Source: Anaerolineae bacterium (GTDB taxonomy: Bacteria; Chloroflexota; Anaerolineae; Anaerolineales; Anaerolineaceae). From it: DNA of 10,218 nt. Shown here piece after piece: positions 6,729 through 10,218 of the stretch (position 1 is its first letter; each line of letters begins with the position of its first letter). The notes under the pieces were generated by a model. It ran no database searches. It saw nothing but the letters and a program-made list of their open reading frames with translations, and was not told the origin of the DNA. The stretch spans positions 1-10,218 of the forward strand of contig JACRAG010000077.1 in assembly GCA_016213455.1 (NCBI GenBank), read 5' to 3'. The position numbers were made by a program, and so were the translations under genes.

Positions 6729-6734
6729 ATTATA
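6729..6734 (-). promoter_or_regulatory. -10 element of the acetyltransferase gene
   Basis: A perfect TATAAT on the minus strand, 26 bases before the ATG, with a predicted start near 6722 and AGAAAGG (6713-6719) serving as ribosome-binding site. No clear -35 is present. One arm of an 11-bp inverted repeat (6756-6766) lies in the region upstream of the expected -35. Confidence 0.55.
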
Positions 6735-6755
6735 ACGCCAACTCTGGGTTAAACC

Positions 6756-6841
6756 GTGAACGATATCAAATATTGAAAGGTTTTTACAATGTTGTCTAAG
6801 CCAATGAAAAAGCGCTGGAAGGATACCGAAATATCGTTCAC
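6756..6841. repeat. Perfect 11-bp inverted repeat spanning the aspS terminator and acetyltransferase promoter
   Basis: GTGAACGATAT at 6756-6766 and its exact reverse complement ATATCGTTCAC at 6831-6841 are 64 bp apart. The 6831-6841 arm lies in the loop side of the aspS terminator. The 6756-6766 arm lies just upstream of the acetyltransferase promoter. The role is unknown: paired operator half-sites or long-range RNA pairing are both possible. Confidence 0.7.
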
Positions 6842-6849
6842 AGCGCTTT
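6806..6849 (-). terminator. Intrinsic terminator of aspS
   Basis: On the minus strand AAAGCGCTG (6841-6849) pairs with CAGCGCTTT (6809-6817), a perfect 9-bp outer stem. The inner segment can form a GATA/TATC stem (GATATTTCGGTATC), and the hairpin is followed by TTC. It begins about 20 bases after the aspS stop codon. Confidence 0.8.
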
Positions 6850-6867
6850 GAAAATCTACCCGAAAAC

Positions 6868-8646
6868 TCAGACCGGTTTGGCAGGCGGCTCCACGTCCAC
6901 CTTAATGTGCAGCTCTTTGAGCTGCTTGTCCATTGCCAGTGAAGGCGCATCAGCCATCAGGTCGCGCGCAGCCTGGTTCTTGGGGAAGGCGATCACCTCA
7001 CGAATGTTCGCCTCGTCTGCCAGGAGCATGACCAGCCGGTCCACGCCAGGCGCCATACCGCCATGCGGGGGTGCGCCATACTCAAACGCATCCAGCATAT
7101 GCCCGAACTTGAGCTGAATATCTTCTTCTTTCAGCCCCAACAGTTGGAAAATCTTCAACTGAATGTCGCGCCGGTGGATGCGGATCGATCCTGAAGCCAG
7201 CTCATAACCGTTGCAGACCATGTCATAGGCATCCGACAGGATCGAACCGGGATCGGTGTCGAATTTGCCCAGGTCTTCCATCTTGGGCATGGTGAAAGGA
7301 TGGTGAGCGGCATCCCATTTCTGCTCTTCTTCGTTCCACTCAAACATCGGGAAATCCACCACCCAGGCGAAAGCCATGACATCTTTATCTGCCAGCTTCA
7401 GCCGGTCGCGGAAGTGCAGGCGCAGCCCGCCCAATGTCTTGTTGGCTACCGCGCGTTTATCCGCCACAAACAGGATCAAATCGCCGGTAGCGGCGCCGGT
7501 GCGCGCTTGCAGCGCTTCCACCTCTGCCGGGGCAATGAACTTCTGCGCAGTGCCCTTCACACCTTCCGCCGACAGCGCCAGCGTCGCCAGGCCTTTGGCG
7601 CCAAATTCTTTCGCCAGGCTGGTCAAATCGTCCACTTCTTTGCGGGTGTATTCTGCGCAGCCAGGCACGACGAGGCATTTGATTACGCCGCCCGATTTAA
7701 GCGTGTTTTGGAACACCATGAAACTGCTGGATGCAAAGACATCGCTGACATCGTACAGCTCCATGCCAAAGCGCAGGTCAGGTTTGTCGCTGCCAAAGCG
7801 ATCAACTGCCTCGGAATAAGAGAATTTGCGCCAGGGCGAGGAGACCAGGCGTTTATGCGGCGCGACCGCGGGGATCATCGCGGTGAAGAGACCTTCCACC
7901 AGATCCAACACATCATCCCGCTGCACAAAGGACATTTCCAGGTCCAGCTGGGTGAATTCCGGCTGGCGGTCGCCGCGCAGGTCTTCATCGCGGAAGCAGC
8001 GCGCAATCTGGAAGTATCGCTCGATTACAGCCACCATCAACAACTGTTTAAGCTGCTGCGGTGACTGCGGCAGGGCGTAGAAATGACCCGGGTGGACGCG
8101 CGAGGGCACCAGGTAATCGCGCGCGCCTTCCGGTGTGGTTTTGAAGAGCATGGGGGTCTCCACCTCGATGAAACCGCGTTCATCCAGGTAGTCGCGCATG
8201 AACTTGACCACTTTGTGGCGCAGTACCATGTTGCGCTGCATGCGCTCGCGGCGCAAGTCGAGATAGCGATATTTGAGACGCACGTTTTCGTCAACGTCTT
8301 CGTCTTTGTTGATCACAAACGGCAGCGGCTTGGCCGGGTTCAGCACTTCGCAGGCTGTCACGTCAATCTCAACCTCGCCGGTGGGCAGGTTGGGATTCTC
8401 AGCGCCTTCGGGGCGCTGCCGGACAACACCAGTCACCTGCAGCACCCATTCTGCCCGCGCATCCTGGATCACTTTTGCCGCAGCATTCGCCGGATTACCC
8501 ACGATCTGGACCAGGCCAGACCGATCGCGCAAATCGATGAATGTTACGCCGCCGTGATCACGCTGGCGGTGGACCCACCCGGCGACCGTTACGGTCTGTC
8601 CGATGTGGGCGGCTCGCAGTTCGCCGCAGTTGAGTGTCTTGTACAT
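6868..8646 (-). CDS. aspS: Aspartyl-tRNA synthetase, bacterial type
   Basis: Charges tRNA-Asp (and, if non-discriminating, tRNA-Asn) with aspartate. 592 aa, the usual bacterial length. The N-terminal OB-fold anticodon-binding domain covers about 1-105 ([20 protein letters not shown]). Class II motif 1 is around [20 protein letters not shown] (158-176), motif 2 is [18 protein letters not shown] (218-235), and the bacterial GAD insertion is at about 310-420. Motif 3 is [13 protein letters not shown] (529-541), followed by [13 protein letters not shown]. His31, and Gly81 in the PEGAENPN loop, are the residue types associated with non-discriminating enzymes such as the Pseudomonas one. This suggests Asn-tRNA is made by GatCAB transamidation; that is inference. 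The start is supported by AAGGA 8 nt upstream and the canonical [10 protein letters not shown] opening. Its own promoter and terminator make it a single-gene unit. Confidence 0.97.
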   Translation of the reverse strand: MYKTLNCGELRAAHIGQTVTVAGWVHRQRDHGGVTFIDLRDRSGLVQIVGNPANAAAKVIQDARAEWVLQVTGVVRQRPEGAENPNLPTGEVEIDVTACEVLNPAKPLPFVINKDEDVDENVRLKYRYLDLRRERMQRNMVLRHKVVKFMRDYLDERGFIEVETPMLFKTTPEGARDYLVPSRVHPGHFYALPQSPQQLKQLLMVAVIERYFQIARCFRDEDLRGDRQPEFTQLDLEMSFVQRDDVLDLVEGLFTAMIPAVAPHKRLVSSPWRKFSYSEAVDRFGSDKPDLRFGMELYDVSDVFASSSFMVFQNTLKSGGVIKCLVVPGCAEYTRKEVDDLTSLAKEFGAKGLATLALSAEGVKGTAQKFIAPAEVEALQARTGAATGDLILFVADKRAVANKTLGGLRLHFRDRLKLADKDVMAFAWVVDFPMFEWNEEEQKWDAAHHPFTMPKMEDLGKFDTDPGSILSDAYDMVCNGYELASGSIRIHRRDIQLKIFQLLGLKEEDIQLKFGHMLDAFEYGAPPHGGMAPGVDRLVMLLADEANIREVIAFPKNQAARDLMADAPSLAMDKQLKELHIKVDVEPPAKPV

Positions 8647-8679
8647 AGGATGGTTCCTTCTCTAAAAGCTTGAACTTTC

Positions 8680-8688
8680 ATTTTAACA
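8680..8688 (-). promoter_or_regulatory. Candidate extended -10 promoter of aspS
   Basis: TGTTAAAAT on the minus strand matches an extended -10 (TGn plus TAAAAT, one mismatch to TATAAT). The predicted start near 8673 gives a leader of about 26 nt containing AAGGA. No -35 is evident. The leader is too short for a T-box or other riboswitch. Confidence 0.5.
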
Positions 8689-8715
8689 CAAACTTCACTC
8701 CCTGATCTGGATAAA

Positions 8716-8863
8716 ATTTCAGGCTCTCCCAGGGCTAATCGCATCTAAATCATCAGATGCATTTCCTGCCCTTTTTCACTCCACCCGGCTCCTCTCCGCG
8801 GCATTTGCCGCGAAGAGGGGGAGAAAAAATTTTTTTGTGAGATTGCCCTATTTCAGGCTCTCC
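8716..8863. repeat. 14-bp direct repeat flanking a palindrome in the aspS-meaB gap
   Basis: ATTTCAGGCTCTCC occurs at 8716-8729 and again, exactly, at 8850-8863, 134 bp apart. Between the copies lie a 6-bp inverted repeat (GCATCT at 8741-8746 with AGATGC at 8755-8760) and the larger palindrome at 8791-8818. The direct repeats could be remnants of an insertion-flanking duplication or a local duplication. I see no transposase, and 14 bp is long for a usual target duplication. Confidence 0.6.
8791..8818. repeat. REP-like extragenic palindrome
   Basis: CCTCTCCGCGGCA (8791-8803) and TGCCGCGAAGAGG (8806-8818) pair over 13 positions with one C/A mismatch and a 2-nt loop. It is followed by AAAAAATTTTTTT (8824-8836). 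It lies outside any gene and is not needed as a terminator, because meaB has its own hairpin closer to its stop. Short GC-rich palindromes of this look recur between genes in many bacteria. Whether it is repeated in this genome cannot be told from one window. Confidence 0.55.
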
Positions 8864-8911
8864 TGGTTTGCTCTAAGCTGGCTAATGACGGCAGGGCCGA
8901 TCAAGGCGAAC

Positions 8912-8937
8912 AAAAAACGCCCACACACGGGGCGTTT
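8912..8937 (-). terminator. Intrinsic terminator of the meaB transcription unit
   Basis: On the minus strand AAACGCCC, a 7-nt loop, and GGGCGTTT form a perfect 8-bp stem (8915-8922 with 8930-8937), followed by TTTG, giving six T's in a row. It lies about 30 bases after the meaB stop codon. Confidence 0.85.
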
Positions 8938-8969
8938 GGACATCAGTGAAGTTGATTGTCGGGCAGCGT

Positions 8970-9914
8970 TTATTTCAGCAGGCGTTCAACCGCCTGCGCG
9001 GGCGATATTTCACGTTGAGCGAGTTGGTGCATCATTTCACTCAACCGCTGCTCGCCCACCCGCTGCAGCCATTGTGCTTTCAACTGGCGTTGAAGCAGGC
9101 TGTCAAACTCAGCCGTCAGGCGCGCCTCTTCGCGCTGCGCCCACTTGCCGCTTTCGCGCAGGTACATCCGGTGATCTTCCAACGCAGCGAGGATGGCGTC
9201 AATGCCTTCACCGGTCGTAGAAGTGGCGCGCAGCAGCGGGGGGCGCCAGCTGCCTTCGGGCGCATGACCATACGCCATATCCAGCATCATATCCAATCCG
9301 CGAAGGGTATTTTCCACGCCTGGCAGGTCAGCCTTGTTGACCACCAGAATATCGGCAATTTCCAAGATCCCCGCCTTGATCGCCTGAATGTCATCGCCCA
9401 ATCCGGGCGCATCCACCACGATCACGCTGTGCGCCAGCCGGACGATATCCACTTCGGATTGCCCTGCGCCAACCGTTTCGATCAAAATGATGGAAAAACC
9501 GGCTGCGTCCAACACCTGGGTCATGGCAGCCGTGGTGCCAGCCAGCCCCCCCACCGAACCGCGGGAAGCCATCGAGCGGATGAACACGCCCGGATCGCCA
9601 GCCGAATCCTTCATGCGCAGGCGGTCGCCCAGCAGCGCCCCACCGGAAAATGGACTGGAAGGGTCCACTGCCAGCACCGCCACCCGCGGCGCATCCGCCC
9701 CACCCCGGTTGCGCAAAGCCCGCGCCAGTTGGTTGGCTAGCGAACTTTTTCCGGTCCCCGGCGCACCGGTGATGCCCACCAGGTGGGCTTTGCCCGCATG
9801 GGGAAAAAGACGCTCCAGGGACTGCCGCCCCGCAGGCGTGTCATTTTCCACCTGCGTCAGCAGCCTTGCCAGCGCCAGCCGCTCGCCTGCCAGAACGCGA
9901 TCGGCAAGATCCAT
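8970..9914 (-). CDS. meaB: MeaB/ArgK-type GTPase, chaperone of methylmalonyl-CoA mutase
   Basis: SIMIBI-class G3E GTPase that gates cobalamin loading into methylmalonyl-CoA mutase and protects the enzyme from inactivation. 314 aa, typical for the family. Walker A GITGAPGTGKS is at 47-57. The family signature DPSSPFSGGALLGDRLRM is at 84-101, followed by FIRSMASRG. The switch motif ETVGAGQSE is at 146-154, APGLGDDIQAIKAGILEIAD follows, and the base-specifying NKAD is at 193-196. The C-terminal part (about 265-314) is the helical dimerisation arm. The ATG lies 3 nt after the stop codon of the B12-binding subunit, so the two are almost certainly co-transcribed and translationally coupled. This placement supports the mutase role over the historic 'arginine kinase' label. 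A strong hairpin closes the unit. Confidence 0.95.
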   Translation of the reverse strand: MDLADRVLAGERLALARLLTQVENDTPAGRQSLERLFPHAGKAHLVGITGAPGTGKSSLANQLARALRNRGGADAPRVAVLAVDPSSPFSGGALLGDRLRMKDSAGDPGVFIRSMASRGSVGGLAGTTAAMTQVLDAAGFSIILIETVGAGQSEVDIVRLAHSVIVVDAPGLGDDIQAIKAGILEIADILVVNKADLPGVENTLRGLDMMLDMAYGHAPEGSWRPPLLRATSTTGEGIDAILAALEDHRMYLRESGKWAQREEARLTAEFDSLLQRQLKAQWLQRVGEQRLSEMMHQLAQREISPAQAVERLLK

Positions 9915-9917
9915 GGT

Positions 9918-10218
9918 TCAGGCCGCTTCAGCCGATAGCGCTGCGCGGATGTCGTTGACCACCTGATCGGACGCTGTGCCTGGGCCGTAAACCGCATGCA
10001 CACCGGCAGCCTGCAGCGCGGGGATGTCTTCTTCGGGGATGATACCGCCCACAAAGACTTTCACGTCCTGCTGGCCGTTTTGGCGCAGCAGATCAACCAC
10101 CCGCGGAGCCAGGGCCAGGTGCGCACCCGACAGAATGCTCAGGCCCACCACATCCACATCTTCCTGCAGGGCTGCTTCGGCGATCATCTCCGGGCTTTGG
10201 CGCAGCCCCGTGTAAATG
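9918..10218 (-). CDS. Methylmalonyl-CoA mutase B12-binding subunit or domain, N-terminal part outside the window
   Basis: 99 codons and the TGA stop are visible; the frame is open to the right edge. The sequence begins [16 protein letters not shown] and continues with [33 protein letters not shown] and [19 protein letters not shown]. This is the second half of the Rossmann-like cobalamin-binding fold, including the SILSGAH and GGIIP elements that cradle the corrinoid tail. The DxHxxG motif that supplies the cobalt-ligating histidine should lie just past the edge. The methylmalonyl-CoA mutase reaction interconverts methylmalonyl-CoA and succinyl-CoA. The wording (YTGLRQSPE) resembles the free-standing small subunit of about 130-140 aa rather than the C-terminus of a fused large subunit, but the window cannot decide this. 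The first ATG inside the window (10185-10187) is internal, not a start. Confidence 0.92.
   Translation of the reverse strand, partial: IYTGLRQSPEMIAEAALQEDVDVVGLSILSGAHLALAPRVVDLLRQNGQQDVKVFVGGIIPEEDIPALQAAGVHAVYGPGTASDQVVNDIRAALSAEAA

Noticed and set aside
7300..8064. Plus-strand open frame of 254 codons opposite aspS
   Set aside because: The opposite strand encodes all three class II synthetase motifs in one uninterrupted frame. The plus-strand product has no family features or ribosome-binding site.
8647..8673. T-box or other riboswitch upstream of aspS
   Set aside because: From the candidate promoter the leader is only about 26 nt and contains just the ribosome-binding site. No T-box sequence or specifier stem is visible.
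8946..9966. Overlapping plus-strand frames opposite meaB
   Set aside because: meaB on the minus strand has intact Walker A, switch and NKAD motifs. The plus frames are composition-driven shadows.

Overview
The window reads as chromosomal DNA of a Chloroflexota bacterium, most likely an Anaerolineae-type member. This is inferred, not proven. The evidence is moderately high GC, a secreted protein built from 'FGYP ... VQYFxRxRME' repeats of a kind I associate with that phylum, a free-standing-style B12-binding mutase subunit next to meaB, and an aspartyl-tRNA synthetase of non-discriminating appearance. All eight genes lie on the minus strand, so transcription runs from the right edge to the left edge. 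I saw no mobile element, CRISPR array, tRNA or rRNA.

In transcription order: at the right edge is the C-terminal part of a cobalamin-binding methylmalonyl-CoA mutase subunit (cut by the window), followed 3 nt later by meaB, the GTPase that guards that mutase. A hairpin terminator closes the pair. A gene-free stretch of about 320 bp (8647-8969) follows. It holds that terminator, a REP-like palindrome flanked by a 14-bp direct repeat, a small inverted repeat and the aspS promoter. Then come aspS with its own terminator, a RimJ/RimL-like GNAT acetyltransferase with its own promoter and terminator, prs (PRPP synthetase) with a terminator, and mutM/fpg (8-oxoguanine DNA glycosylase), whose ATG sits seven bases after the prs terminator's U-tract.

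The left third holds an uncharacterised membrane-anchored protein (257 aa), an uncharacterised exported two-repeat protein with an Ig-like C-terminus (325 aa), a hairpin terminator, and the first 704 codons of an FtsK/SpoIIIE DNA translocase that begins at TTG and runs off the left edge.

Most of this is housekeeping: translation, nucleotide precursor supply, base-excision repair, chromosome segregation and propionate/methylmalonyl-CoA metabolism. I see no clear new multi-gene system. The points most worth a second look are the two uncharacterised envelope proteins, a 17-base promoter element shared by ftsK and the membrane-anchored gene, a possible leaderless promoter for the exported protein, the terminator immediately ahead of mutM, and an 11-bp inverted repeat linking the aspS terminator to the GNAT promoter.
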